The notes: generated from the letters alone by a model not told the origin. Shown: positions 16,975 to 27,263, numbered from the stretch's first letter. The stretch: DNA of 64,000 nucleotides from Pseudomonas cannabina (GCF_900100365.1 NZ_FNKU01000001.1:4708501-4772500); one strand, 5' to 3'. Translations and numbers: made by a program.

Positions 16975-18426
16975 TTATCGGGCTTCGGTCGCAGTTTTGC
17001 CAGCCAGTTCGGCATCGTGTGTCGACTGACGGCTCGGGTTGGCAGGCCAGGCGTTGCGGTCGAGGTCCAGATCAGGGAACTGGCTGGAATCGAACACTGG
17101 TGTCTTGATGCCTGCCCGACGCTGCGCATCGTAGTCATTCAGAATGCGCTTGACGACTTTGAACAGCATCGCCAGGGCAATCAGGTTGACGAACGCCAGC
17201 ATGGTCATGGTGATGTCGGCAAACGCCAGGACGTCTTTCAGGTCGACGACGGCGCCCCACATGATCAGGGCCAGAACCGCGATGCGATAGAGGATGATGG
17301 CCTTGAGCTTCTCGCCAAACAGAAACCGCAGGCTGTTTTCGCCCAGGTAGTAGTTGTAGAGAATCGAAGTGAAGACGAACAGTGCCAATGCGACGCTGAT
17401 GAAGATGCGACCCCAGTCACCGACCACAGCGGCCAGCGAGTTCTGCGCCAGTACGATACCGTTACCGTCGTAACCGATGTCGTAGATACCGGATAGCAGG
17501 ATCAGCAGCGCGGTGCAGGTGCAGATGACGAAGGTGTCGAGAAACACGCTGAACGCCTGAACCACGCCTTGCGCGACCGGGTGTTCCACGTGTGCCACGG
17601 CTGCTACGTTGGGCGCACTGCCCAGGCCGGCCTCGTTGGCGAAAACGCCGCGTTTCACGCCCATCACGATCGCGCTGCCGATCAGACCGCCGAACACCGG
17701 ATCAAGGCCGAAGGCGCTTCGGACGATGGTCATCAGCATGCCTGGCACGTGGTCGATCTGCAGCACGATGACGTAGATGGTGACCGCGATGTAGATCAGG
17801 GTCTTGACCGGCACCAGCAGGTCGGAAATCGCCGCGATGCGCTTGATGCCGCCAACGAACGCCAGACCCAGCAACACCACCAGGCAGATGCCGGTGGTCC
17901 GGGTATCGATGTTGAACGCGCTTTTCAGCGAGTCGGTCACCGCGTGGGATTGCAGGCCGTTGAAGGCAAAGCCGAAGGTCACCAGCAGCAGTACGGCCAT
18001 GACCATACCCAGCCAGCGCTTACCCAGACCGTGTTGGATGTAATACGCCGGACCGCCGCGGAACTGGCCTTCGGAGTCCTTGCGCTTGTAGAGCTGAGCG
18101 AGCGAACACTCGATGAAACTGCTGGACATGCCGACCAGAGCAGTAACCCACATCCAGAACACGGCACCCGGACCGCCCAGCGTCACGGCAATGCCGACGC
18201 CTGCGATGTTGCCTGCACCGACGCGACCCGCAAGGCTGAGCATCAGGGCCTGAAACGAACTCAGCTGGCCGGCGCTGCTGCGCAGACTGTCGCGGAACAC
18301 CGAGAACATGTGGAAAAAGTGTCGAAACTGAACGAAACGCGAGCGGATCGTGAAGTAACTACCCAGGCCAACGATAAGTACGATCAGTACCTTACCGGAG
18401 AGAAAGTCGTTAATCATTTCCAACAT
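16975..18426 (-). CDS. Sodium:alanine/amino-acid symporter, AGCS family
   Basis: The 483-residue membrane protein belongs to the alanine or glycine:cation symporter family. It has about eleven membrane segments and the family sequences LSLAGRVGAGNIAGVGIAVTLGGPGAVFWMW, RGGPAYYIQHGLGKRWLG and GVKRGVFANEAGLGSAPNVAA. It imports alanine, glycine or a related amino acid with Na+. It lies 29 bp upstream of the asparaginase gene and is probably co-transcribed with it, so asparagine or a related substrate is possible. The aspA terminator precedes its promoter region. Confidence 0.92.
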   Translation of the reverse strand: MLEMINDFLSGKVLIVLIVGLGSYFTIRSRFVQFRHFFHMFSVFRDSLRSSAGQLSSFQALMLSLAGRVGAGNIAGVGIAVTLGGPGAVFWMWVTALVGMSSSFIECSLAQLYKRKDSEGQFRGGPAYYIQHGLGKRWLGMVMAVLLLVTFGFAFNGLQSHAVTDSLKSAFNIDTRTTGICLVVLLGLAFVGGIKRIAAISDLLVPVKTLIYIAVTIYVIVLQIDHVPGMLMTIVRSAFGLDPVFGGLIGSAIVMGVKRGVFANEAGLGSAPNVAAVAHVEHPVAQGVVQAFSVFLDTFVICTCTALLILLSGIYDIGYDGNGIVLAQNSLAAVVGDWGRIFISVALALFVFTSILYNYYLGENSLRFLFGEKLKAIILYRIAVLALIMWGAVVDLKDVLAFADITMTMLAFVNLIALAMLFKVVKRILNDYDAQRRAGIKTPVFDSSQFPDLDLDRNAWPANPSRQSTHDAELAGKTATEAR

Positions 18427-18611
18427 TTTTGTTATTCCTCGCTACTTTTGAGGGGGCGCACTATACCGGTGCAAAGTTTTTACGTCTGTAGTCGCTTTGT
18501 TGTGAGGCTGATTCTTCATCCGCGACACTGAATGAATACTTCCTTGGATGGCTCGTCGGAAGTGAGCTGCCGAAGGCTCTGGGTCCAGCATCGGAGCCCT
18601 TTACCGCAGGC

Positions 18612-18646
18612 AAAAAAAAGGGTCTGGAGAATCACTCCCAGACCCT
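18612..18646 (-). terminator. Terminator downstream of aspA
   Basis: On the minus strand, AGGGTCTGG and CCAGACCCT form a stem followed by a run of T's. It separates aspA from the symporter-asparaginase operon. Confidence 0.85.
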
Positions 18647-18707
18647 CAAAAAATTGAGGGGTGTCTAGGCCCTCAATCTGGTGAGCAGGTTGCGCAGGTC
18701 ATTCCGG

Positions 18708-20132
<1,425 letters not shown>

Positions 20133-20228
20133 GATAAAAAAGGTCTCAAAAGAGGCACGGACAATGCCGGAACGCCACGAATAGTGGGCTTGCCAGATAA
20201 AATTGACCAATGCTGTTAAACGCTGGCC

Positions 20229-20245
20229 TATGCAATAACGGCATA
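20229..20245. promoter_or_regulatory. LysR-type dyad between aspA and the divergent regulator
   Basis: TATGCAATAACGGCATA has arms TATGC/GCATA separated by seven bases, the form of LysR-type sites, in the divergent promoter region. It is a candidate operator for the regulator at 20428. Confidence 0.45.
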
Positions 20246-20427
20246 ATGAGGGTGTGACCCGGATCAGTTTCGGCGCGTAAACAGGGCAAATTGTCGCACC
20301 CTGCCTGCGCATGTCTGCCGATCAGCAGGGTCTGATCATGTATCGGCGCTGCGTTGCCGGTCGTCCCAGTGGGACCGTTTGAAACCGATGCCTTGCGAGG
20401 CCGCCATCCATTGTCCGGGAGGACCTG

Positions 20428-21339
20428 ATGAATCTGGAAAGCAAATGGCTGGAGGATTTCAGCGCCCTGGCTGCCACTCGCAGCTTTTCCCAGGCGGCCG
20501 AGCGCCGTTTCGTGACCCAGCCGGCGTTCAGTCGGCGTATCCGCAGCCTGGAGGCCGCGTTGGGGCTGACCCTGGTCAACCGTTCACGCACGCCCGTCGA
20601 ATTGACGGCTGCCGGGCAGTTGTTTCTGGTAACGGCGCGCACGGTGGTCGAACAACTGGGCGAGGTGGTGCGGCACCTGCATCACCTGGAAGGCGGGCAG
20701 GGCGAGGTCATGCAGGTTGCCGCTGCGCATTCGCTGGCGCTTGGCTTCTTTCCGCGCTGGATCGCTCAACTTCGTAACGAAGGCCTGAACATCGCGACTC
20801 GTCTGGTCGCCACCAACGTCGGTGACGCGGTGCACGCCTTGCGTGAAGGCGGCTGCGATTTGATGCTGGCGTTCTACGACCCTGATGCGGCGTTGCAGAT
20901 GGATGCTGAAATCTTCCCCTCGCTGCACCTGGGGCATACCGAGATGCTGCCGGTCTGCGCCGCCGATGCCGAGGGTCAGCCGTTGTTCGACATGGAAGGC
21001 GAGGCCAGTGTGCCGTTGCTTGCCTACAGTGCGGGTGCGTTTCTCGGGCGTTCAGTGAATTTGCTGCTGCGTCAGCGCAACCTGCGCTTCACAACGGTTT
21101 ACGAGACGGCGATGGCCGACAGCCTGAAGAGTATGGCGCTTGAAGGCCTGGGCATCGCCTGGGTGCCGCAGTTGAGTGTGCGCGCCGAACTGGCGCGCGG
21201 TGAATTGGTGGTGTGTGGCGGGCCGCAATGGCACGTTCCGCTGGAGATTCGTCTGTACCGCTGCGCGCTGGTGCGCAAGGCCAATGTGCGTCTGCTGTGG
21301 CGTAAGCTTGAAAGCGCTGCGCCACCAGAGTCATTGTAA
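20428..21339 (+). CDS. LysR family transcriptional regulator divergent from aspA
   Basis: The 303-residue protein has an N-terminal winged HTH (LEDFSALAATRSFSQAAERRFVTQPAFSRRIRSLEAALG, about residues 9-47) and a LysR substrate-binding domain. It is divergent from aspA, with 295 bp between start codons containing a LysR-type dyad. Control of aspartate ammonia-lyase is therefore the natural prediction. The effector is unknown. Confidence 0.88.
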   Translation: MNLESKWLEDFSALAATRSFSQAAERRFVTQPAFSRRIRSLEAALGLTLVNRSRTPVELTAAGQLFLVTARTVVEQLGEVVRHLHHLEGGQGEVMQVAAAHSLALGFFPRWIAQLRNEGLNIATRLVATNVGDAVHALREGGCDLMLAFYDPDAALQMDAEIFPSLHLGHTEMLPVCAADAEGQPLFDMEGEASVPLLAYSAGAFLGRSVNLLLRQRNLRFTTVYETAMADSLKSMALEGLGIAWVPQLSVRAELARGELVVCGGPQWHVPLEIRLYRCALVRKANVRLLWRKLESAAPPESL

Positions 21340-21340
21340 G

Positions 21341-21367
21341 GCGGGCCGCTCGTGGCAAGCGGCCCGC
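21341..21367. terminator. Hairpin between convergent lysR-type and protease genes
   Basis: Perfect 10-bp arms GCGGGCCGCT and AGCGGCCCGC flank a 7-base loop and lie between two convergent stop codons. There is no strong T-run. It probably acts as a shared transcription end. Confidence 0.65.
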
Positions 21368-21374
21368 GCTTCAT

Positions 21375-22007
21375 TCAGGGGTACTCACTCAGGTTTGCGA
21401 CGATTTTTTGCTTGTTTTTGTCGCTGTAGACGTAGCAGTTGGCACGTACGGATTGGCGGGTCGCTACCAGATTGGTTTCGCACCACCAGCCACCTTTGTA
21501 AATGACCTCTGCGAGTTCGTGAGTACCGCCGAGCATATGGCCAAGCTCATGTGCAGGTGCGGTAAACGTTTCCAGTGATGCGATGCCCGTATGCCCATTC
21601 GGGGTAGCAAAGCCAAGCGTGCTGGCGTTCAGCTTGTTTTGGGTCAACAACAGATACTTGTTGGTGCCATTGTGCGGCAGGTTTTGATCGATCAAATACT
21701 GATTGATTTCGCTCCTCCACGCTGCGTAAGTCTGGTCAGTGTTTTCGTTCTTGTACTGAAAGTCCGTCACGTCAGGAACGTTGCGAACGAACTGTAAGTG
21801 AACGCGACGATCCGTGAAGCTTTCCAGGTCCTTGATGAGCCAGGCAAAGTAGTCCTCGGCGAGGCGCTCGTCGCTGGTTTCCTTTACGTCGTCATGAATA
21901 AGCAGAAAGAAAAACAGCGGGCGCTTCGAGGTGTCATCCGCCAGTGCGGCCTGACACAGCGTGAAGGTAGCGATTAACAGCAGAGATCTTGCGATTGTCT
22001 TGAACAT
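21375..22007 (-). CDS. Secreted metzincin-like zinc metalloprotease, paralogue 1
   Basis: From the ATG at 22007 the 210-residue protein starts with a signal peptide (MFKTIARSLLLIATFTLCQAALA, cleavage near residue 23). It carries the metzincin zinc signature HELGHMLGGTH at residues 153-163 (H153, E154, H157, H163). A downstream Cys pair (C176 and C191) with YVYSDKN resembles the reprolysin-like C-terminal segment. The usual Met-turn methionine appears replaced: the segment reads CETNLVA. Family context is M10/M12-like peptidases. The substrate and any role in host interaction are unknown. A paralogue lies 239 bp upstream. The upstream extension of the open frame to 22163 lacks signal-peptide character and was not used. 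Confidence 0.78.
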   Translation of the reverse strand: MFKTIARSLLLIATFTLCQAALADDTSKRPLFFFLLIHDDVKETSDERLAEDYFAWLIKDLESFTDRRVHLQFVRNVPDVTDFQYKNENTDQTYAAWRSEINQYLIDQNLPHNGTNKYLLLTQNKLNASTLGFATPNGHTGIASLETFTAPAHELGHMLGGTHELAEVIYKGGWWCETNLVATRQSVRANCYVYSDKNKQKIVANLSEYP

Positions 22008-22246
22008 GTTTTTACTCGTCCGTGAGTAGCAAATGGGATTCATGACCCAAAGCAGGTCATGGCCATAATTAATAGCAATCGCGGCGTCGGGTAAATCAGC
22101 ATTGTCAGCGGTCGATGTAGTCCTCACCTGTACAAAGGTGCAGGACAGGTGCAGGCATTTCATGAGGTCGCAGGTGCCGGTAGCTGTGGTCCGTAAAACG
22201 TGAGCCGGGGTGTGCGCGCCGAACCGACGCGCAGCGAGGCGATTTC

Positions 22247-22864
22247 TCAGTGAACGGCAGGTGTGCCGTCGACGTAGTTACGAATCAGCGCCTTGTTGGC
22301 TTCGCTGAAGTAATAGCAGGGAATGATCGAGGTCGTGAAGTCTCCCCACATCGTCGTCTGGCACGGGAAACCGGTTGCGGCTTCATGCGTGGCGCCAAGC
22401 AGGTGGCCAACCTCGTGTGCCACGGTGTTGTAGTTCTTCAGCGATGCAATGGCGACGTTGTAGTTTGGTGCCGAGACCCCATGTGTCAACGGGCTGATTT
22501 TATTGGATGTCAGGAACACGTACTTATGCCGCACTGACGGGAGCGGCAGGTTTTTCGCGTCTGCATATTGCTCGCTTATGAAAGACAGGTTGGTCAGCAG
22601 ATCGGCCTTTTCCAGACCGCGATAGTCGAAGTCCGTGATCCCGGGTTCGTTGGCGATGGGGATCACGGTGACTCTACGGCCGGTGATTTCAGTCAACTGT
22701 TCGATCAGCGGGCTCAGGTAACTCTCGCTCAGATCGGCACGTTCCTGCTGTGTGAGCTGATCATGCATAACCAGGAACAGCCCCAGATTGGGTCCGCTTG
22801 CAGTTGCAAATGGCAGGTAAAAAAAGACGGCCAGAGACAGCCATGTTTTCAATGTGGTTTTCAT
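22247..22864 (-). CDS. Secreted metzincin-like zinc metalloprotease, paralogue 2
   Basis: This 205-residue protein has an N-terminal signal peptide (MKTTLKTWLSLAVFFYLPFATA). Its metzincin zinc motif HEVGHLLGATH is at residues 150-160, with E151 as general base. A Met-turn-like segment follows as CQTTMWGD, then PCYYFSEANKALI. It aligns with the downstream paralogue over most of its length: conserved features include ITDFDYRG/VTDFQYKN, HKYVFLTSNK/NKYLLLTQNK and the zinc region. A 101-bp MITE plus its TA target ends directly at the start codon. As a result no normal ribosome-binding site precedes the ATG, and expression may be altered. Confidence 0.78.
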   Translation of the reverse strand: MKTTLKTWLSLAVFFYLPFATASGPNLGLFLVMHDQLTQQERADLSESYLSPLIEQLTEITGRRVTVIPIANEPGITDFDYRGLEKADLLTNLSFISEQYADAKNLPLPSVRHKYVFLTSNKISPLTHGVSAPNYNVAIASLKNYNTVAHEVGHLLGATHEAATGFPCQTTMWGDFTTSIIPCYYFSEANKALIRNYVDGTPAVH

Positions 22865-22866
22865 TA

Positions 22867-22967
22867 GGGAGACGCTGATTTATTCTAAAACCCAGCTGTT
22901 GCCCCCAGATAAATCAAGGCCTCCAGAGCCTTGCAGGGACGAAAAATCGAATAAATCAGCGGCTCCT
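22867..22967. mobile_element. 101-bp MITE with TA target duplication, copy 1
   Basis: Terminal inverted repeats GGGAGACGCTGATTTATTC and GAATAAATCAGCGGCTCC(T) bound a 101-bp non-coding element flanked by TA (22865-22866 and 22968-22969). An almost identical copy is at 50895-50995. The size, terminal repeats and TA target fit a non-autonomous derivative of an IS630- or IS5/IS427-like transposon. No source transposase is in the window. Confidence 0.88.
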
Positions 22968-23194
22968 TAGTACGTTTTTCATAGAGACGTTCTCATCCTT
23001 GAGAGTCAGATTCAGGTGGCGACTTGACTGTCGCGGTACCAGTCAAGCAGATACCGATCAGCGATAACAGGCGCACCTTGCGCTACGAGCAGTAGGTTCA
23101 GTGCCTTCGTGGTGTAGGGCGTAAGGGTTGAGTGTCAGGAATCCGGCCGCTGACGGAAGGTGATCGCAGGTGCTTTAAACGCACAACTTTGCGC

Positions 23195-23277
23195 TATACT
23201 GCGCGGCCTTTGGCCGGTTGAATCGGTCATTATTCGTACAACAAGCCACGCCGGTTCCCTGCGTGGCTTGTTGTTTT
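23195..23277 (+). promoter_or_regulatory. purE leader: -10 box and terminator-like hairpin (possible attenuator)
   Basis: A TATACT -10 hexamer at 23195-23200 is followed by a leader. The leader holds a perfect 14-bp inverted repeat, ACAACAAGCCACGC (23238-23251) and GCGTGGCTTGTTGT (23261-23274), and then TTT. The hairpin stands between the promoter and the purE start at 23315, so transcripts must pass it. This suggests attenuation of the purine operon, though a small terminated leader RNA is an alternative. Confidence 0.5.
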
Positions 23278-23314
23278 AAGACGCGCCTGCGGGCGCCCGA
23301 TGAGAGGCACGACG

Positions 23315-23806
23315 ATGAGCGCACTGGTTGGCGTGATCATGGGCTCCAAGTCCGATTGGTCCACCCTTAGCCACACCGCCGATATGCTGGAAAAGCTCGG
23401 CATCCCTTATGAAGTCAAAGTGGTGTCAGCCCACCGCACGCCGGACCTGCTGTTCCAGTACGCCGACGAAGCCGAAGGCCGTGGCATTGAGGTGATCATC
23501 GCCGGTGCCGGCGGTGCCGCGCACTTGCCAGGCATGTGCGCCGCCAAGACTCACCTGCCGGTGCTGGGCGTCCCGGTGCAGTCTTCGATGCTCTCGGGCG
23601 TCGACTCGCTGCTGTCGATCGTGCAGATGCCGGCCGGTATTCCGGTCGCGACGCTGGCCATCGGTAAGGCCGGTGCGATCAACGCTGCGCTGCTGTCGGC
23701 AAGCATCCTCGGCGCCAAGCACCCGCAATTCCATGCAGCGCTGAAGAAATTCCGCACTGAACAGACAGACAGCGTCCTGGACAATCCAGACCCACGTCAC
23801 GCCTGA
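23315..23806 (+). CDS. purE: N5-carboxyaminoimidazole ribonucleotide mutase
   Basis: The 163-residue PurE class I enzyme converts N5-CAIR to CAIR in purine biosynthesis. The family sequences [32 protein letters not shown] and [22 protein letters not shown] are all present. The start is the ATG at 23315, because GAGAGG lies at proper distance and the length then matches the family. An earlier ATG at 23300 lacks this. It is co-transcribed with purK, 9 bp downstream. An unusual hairpin leader lies upstream. Confidence 0.95.
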   Translation: MSALVGVIMGSKSDWSTLSHTADMLEKLGIPYEVKVVSAHRTPDLLFQYADEAEGRGIEVIIAGAGGAAHLPGMCAAKTHLPVLGVPVQSSMLSGVDSLLSIVQMPAGIPVATLAIGKAGAINAALLSASILGAKHPQFHAALKKFRTEQTDSVLDNPDPRHA

Positions 23807-23815
23807 GGTTTTTCC

Positions 23816-24898
23816 ATGAAGATCGGTGTAATCGGTGGCGGCCAGCTTGGTCGCATGTTGGCATTGGCAGGTACGCCGCTGGGCATGAACTTCGCCTTTC
23901 TCGATCCCGCGCCGGATGCTTGCGCAGCTGCATTGGGTGAGCATCTGCGTGCCGATTACGGCGATCTCGATCATTTGCGTCAGCTGGCGGACGAAGTCGA
24001 TCTGGTGACGTTCGAGTTCGAAAGCGTCCCGGCTGAAACCGTCGCGTTTCTGTCGCAGTTCGTGCCTGTCTACCCGAGTGCCGAAGCGCTGCGCATCGCG
24101 CGTGATCGCTGGTTCGAGAAGAGCATCTTCAAGGACCTGGGCATTCCGACCCCGGCGTTCGCCGATATCCAGTCGCAAGCCGACCTGGATGCCGCCGTGG
24201 CCAGCATCGGTCTGCCTGCTGTCCTGAAAACCCGCACCCTGGGTTATGACGGCAAGGGCCAGAAGGTCTTGCGTTCGGCAGCTGACGTGGTCGGTACTTT
24301 CGCCGAGCTGGGCAGCGTGCCGTGCCTGCTGGAAGGCTTCGTGCCGTTCACCGGGGAAGTGTCCCTGATTGCTGTGCGTGCGCGTGACGGTGAAACCCGT
24401 TTTTACCCGCTGGTGCACAACACGCATGACAGCGGCATTCTGCGTCTGTCGATTGCCAGCACCGATCACCCGTTGCAAGCACTGGCTGAAGATTATGCCG
24501 GGCGTGTCCTGCAGCAGCTGGATTACGTGGGTGTGTTGGCCTTCGAGTTCTTCGAGGTCGACGGTGGCCTGAAAGCCAACGAAATTGCGCCACGTGTGCA
24601 CAACTCCGGTCACTGGACCACGGAAGGCGCGGAGTGCAGTCAGTTCGAAAACCACCTGCGGGCGGTTGCAGGCTTGCCGTTGGGCTCGACGGCCAAGGTG
24701 GGCGAAAGCGCGATGCTGAATTTCATTGGTGAAGTACCGGCCGTGGACAAGGTCATGGCTGTCGAGGACTGTCACCTGCACCACTACGGCAAAGCGTTCA
24801 AGGCGGGCCGCAAAGTAGGCCACGCCACGGTTCGCAGCGCCGACCGCGCCACGCTGGATCGTCAGGTGAAGTTGGTCGAAGCGCTGATCAAGCCATAA
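23816..24898 (+). CDS. purK: N5-carboxyaminoimidazole ribonucleotide synthase
   Basis: The 360-residue ATP-grasp enzyme makes N5-CAIR from AIR, ATP and bicarbonate and supplies PurE. Its N-terminal segment KIGVIGGGQLGRMLALAG, the LKTRTLGYDGKGQ loop and NEIAPRVHNSGHWT are hallmark PurK sequences. It lies 9 bp after purE, the usual purEK operon. Confidence 0.95.
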   Translation: MKIGVIGGGQLGRMLALAGTPLGMNFAFLDPAPDACAAALGEHLRADYGDLDHLRQLADEVDLVTFEFESVPAETVAFLSQFVPVYPSAEALRIARDRWFEKSIFKDLGIPTPAFADIQSQADLDAAVASIGLPAVLKTRTLGYDGKGQKVLRSAADVVGTFAELGSVPCLLEGFVPFTGEVSLIAVRARDGETRFYPLVHNTHDSGILRLSIASTDHPLQALAEDYAGRVLQQLDYVGVLAFEFFEVDGGLKANEIAPRVHNSGHWTTEGAECSQFENHLRAVAGLPLGSTAKVGESAMLNFIGEVPAVDKVMAVEDCHLHHYGKAFKAGRKVGHATVRSADRATLDRQVKLVEALIKP

Positions 24899-24980
24899 CG
24901 CTCGCGTCAATGCTCTGCGTCATACACAAGTCTCAGGTGTAGGCGCGGGCAACGCCTCGTTTGTCCGCGATCTGTGTGTT

Positions 24981-25120
24981 TTGTGGGAGCGGACTTGTCC
25001 GCGAAGGCTATGGTGGGAGCGATAAGTTTTTTGCGGATGTACCACCCTCTTCGCGGACAAGTCCGCTCCCACACAAGCGAAGCGTCGCCCGGTCTGCTTC
25101 TTCGCCCTCTGGGCAGAAGC
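24981..25120. repeat. REP/BIME-type repeat, copy C
   Basis: Two inverted copies of GAGCGGACTTGTCCGCGA flank a 50-bp centre, followed by a CCCTCTGGGCAGAAGC module. It lies between purK and the small membrane protein gene. The rest of the 24899-25372 gap (25121-25372) shows only the presumed promoter of the downstream gene. Confidence 0.8.
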
Positions 25121-25372
25121 CCGCTTTGTGGGCATCTCGGGACCTATGCATAACGCTGAGCGCAGATGCATGCGGAACGAGCGTTTTAACTGCCGTGGCA
25201 CTCTTTTGCGTTCAGCTTCATACAGGATCAGCCCCGCCCTTTATGAAGAATTCTCCACCTCGACTCAAACTCGCCATTTTGCCGGAACCATTCCCTGTTG
25301 CTGTTCTCAGATAGCAGTAAGCCGGAGCTGCTATTGGCTCAGGCATGTTCACTTAATACAGAGGGAAATGGC

Positions 25373-25618
25373 ATGGGTATCATTGGAACCATCTTTATCG
25401 GCCTGATCGTTGGTCTGTTGGCTCGCTTCCTGAAGCCGGGCGACGACAGCATGGGCTGGATCATGACCATCGTGCTGGGTATCGCCGGTTCGCTTGCGGC
25501 CACCTATGGCGGTCAGGCTCTGGGTATCTATCAGGCAGGCGAAGGTGCTGGTTTCCTCGGCGCGCTGGTAGGTGCAGTTATCTTGCTGGTCATCTACGGC
25601 ATGATCAAAAAGAAATAA
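25373..25618 (+). CDS. GlsB/YeaQ/YmgE family stress-associated membrane protein
   Basis: This 81-residue, glycine-rich protein has about three membrane segments (MGIIGTIFIGLIVGLLARFLKPG, WIMTIVLGIAGSLAATYGG and GFLGALVGAVILLVIYGMIKKK). The pattern defines the transglycosylase-associated/YeaQ family of small inner-membrane proteins, often induced by stress. The ATG at 25373 follows GAGGGA; the longer open frame upstream is not typical. Confidence 0.88.
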   Translation: MGIIGTIFIGLIVGLLARFLKPGDDSMGWIMTIVLGIAGSLAATYGGQALGIYQAGEGAGFLGALVGAVILLVIYGMIKKK

Positions 25619-25631
25619 CGCTTATGCGTCG

Positions 25632-25659
25632 GCCCTCTGTTTTACAGTGCGCAGAGGGC
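25632..25659. terminator. Hairpin after the small membrane protein gene
   Basis: GCCCTCTG (25632-25639) and CAGAGGGC (25652-25659) form an 8-bp stem 13 bases past the stop codon. The T-run is absent, so termination strength is uncertain. Confidence 0.55.
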
Positions 25660-25701
25660 TAGAATGCGCGGCAACTTTTCTACTCTTTGCCGAGCTCTAT
25701 C

Positions 25702-26235
25702 ATGCGTCGCTTCCTGTTCATGACTCTTCTGCTGGTGTCCGGGCTTGCACACGCCCAGTTACCGGAAACCGACTGGCTTGAGCTGATGCCCAAGTCCGAT
25801 CAAAAAGCCCTCGAAGCCATGCCCGAGATTGATCACAACTCTCCGGAAGCCATGGGTACGTTCGACAGCAAGGGTGGATTGAAGCAGAGCAAGGGTCTGC
25901 CCGCGGTCATGTACTCGACCAAGACCGTACCCGCGATGAATGGCAAGACCATTCGCCTCGGCGGCTATCCCGTTCCCCTCGAAACCGACGCCAAAGGGCA
26001 CAGCACTCTGTTCTTCCTCGTGCCTTATCCCGGCGCCTGCATCCACGTTCCGCCACCGCCGCCCAATCAACTGGTATTGGTGCGCTACCCCAAAGGGCTG
26101 AAACTGGATGATATCTACACACCGCTCTGGGTCGAAGGCACCCTGAAGATCGAGAAGGTCAACAACGACTTGGCTGACGCGGCGTATGCGATGGATGCGT
26201 CAAAGGTCCGCGTGGTGGTTGAGTCGGACCTTTGA
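25702..26235 (+). CDS. DUF3299 periplasmic protein
   Basis: From the ATG at 25702 the 177-residue protein begins with a clear signal peptide (MRRFLFMTLLLVSGLAHA, cut before QLPETDW). The mature part contains the DUF3299 core: MNGKTIRLGGYPVPLE, FFLVPYPGACIHVPPPPPNQLV, and PLWVEGTLKI. Family members are small exported proteins of unknown function. The TTG at 25687 is an alternative start. It stands alone, convergent with the mutarotase gene. Confidence 0.85.
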   Translation: MRRFLFMTLLLVSGLAHAQLPETDWLELMPKSDQKALEAMPEIDHNSPEAMGTFDSKGGLKQSKGLPAVMYSTKTVPAMNGKTIRLGGYPVPLETDAKGHSTLFFLVPYPGACIHVPPPPPNQLVLVRYPKGLKLDDIYTPLWVEGTLKIEKVNNDLADAAYAMDASKVRVVVESDL

Positions 26236-26260
26236 TGGCACGAATTTGATCAATAGCTGA

Positions 26261-27172
26261 TCAGAGCGCCTCACTCCAGACACTTACGCCCAGCACATGC
26301 ATCTGGTCCGGTGCCAGTGTCACCACGTCGTCCAGCACATTGGCGGTTTCGACGCAGACCATGCGCTGCCAGCCGTCGGCTGCCATGTCGGTGAATTTGC
26401 CGGTTTTTTCGATCCACGGGTTCCACAGGATGGCCGATTCAGAGCCGGTGCTGCGGATGTGGATGCGGCGTTGCCATTCGGGGTCAACGATGCTGAGCAC
26501 GCCGGGTGTGTCTTCGTAGATGCGGTCGGTTTCGCCGGTGAAGGTCAGGTCGCCTGCCTGTTTGCGCTCCTCCCAGTTTTCCAGGGTGTCGATGTAGGTC
26601 AGGCCGTCGAGCCCTTCGACGTTGATCTGGCGCACGTCGCTGACGGCGAAGTAGGTGTGCAGCGCCTGGCTGAAGGTGACTGGCTCGGCACCGCAGTTGT
26701 AGCTGACCAGACTTACATTCAGTGCATGGTCGAGGCGAATGCTCAGCTTCAGGGCGACAGTGTGTGGCCAGCCGGGCAAATGGCCTTCGGCTTGAGGCAG
26801 GACGAATTCCACCAGCAGCGCATCGCCATCTTCACCGATACCGAGCAGTTCCCAATCCAGCGCCCGGACTTCGCCGTGTGCCTTGGCCGGTTCGCTGCTC
26901 TGGCGCATGGCCTGCACGCTTTCAGGGTTGCGCTCCAGGTTGCCGAACCATGGCCAGCAAATGGGGATGCCAGCGCGGATCGGTTTGCCTTTCTTGAACA
27001 CGGCTTCTTCGTTCAGCCAGATCAGCGGCGGCTGCCCGGCCAGTTGATAGCTGAGGATATGCGCGCCTTGCTGGGCGACCAGCAACTCGGCCTCGCCGTG
27101 GCGGATACGCCAGCAATTCAGCTCGTCGTACTGGACGGATTCAACGACAGGTTCAACCGGGGATGTTGGCAT
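26261..27172 (-). CDS. D-hexose-6-phosphate mutarotase (YeaD-like aldose 1-epimerase)
   Basis: The 303-residue protein is a galactose mutarotase-like beta-sandwich of the YeaD family, which interconverts anomers of glucose-6-phosphate and similar sugars. Typical segments are AELLVAQQGAHILSYQ, KGKPIRAGIPICWPWFG, ALHTYFAVSDVRQINVEGLDG and LWNPWIEK. It lies singly; the thioesterase gene upstream on the same strand ends 91 bp away. Confidence 0.9.
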   Translation of the reverse strand: MPTSPVEPVVESVQYDELNCWRIRHGEAELLVAQQGAHILSYQLAGQPPLIWLNEEAVFKKGKPIRAGIPICWPWFGNLERNPESVQAMRQSSEPAKAHGEVRALDWELLGIGEDGDALLVEFVLPQAEGHLPGWPHTVALKLSIRLDHALNVSLVSYNCGAEPVTFSQALHTYFAVSDVRQINVEGLDGLTYIDTLENWEERKQAGDLTFTGETDRIYEDTPGVLSIVDPEWQRRIHIRSTGSESAILWNPWIEKTGKFTDMAADGWQRMVCVETANVLDDVVTLAPDQMHVLGVSVWSEAL

Positions 27173-27263
27173 GCAAAGTTCTCACTCAAGGACCGTGATG
27201 AAAATAGACCGCTTCACGCCCGGTGAGTTTACCCGTACCGCCCATCCGTGGCAGAGCGACAAT

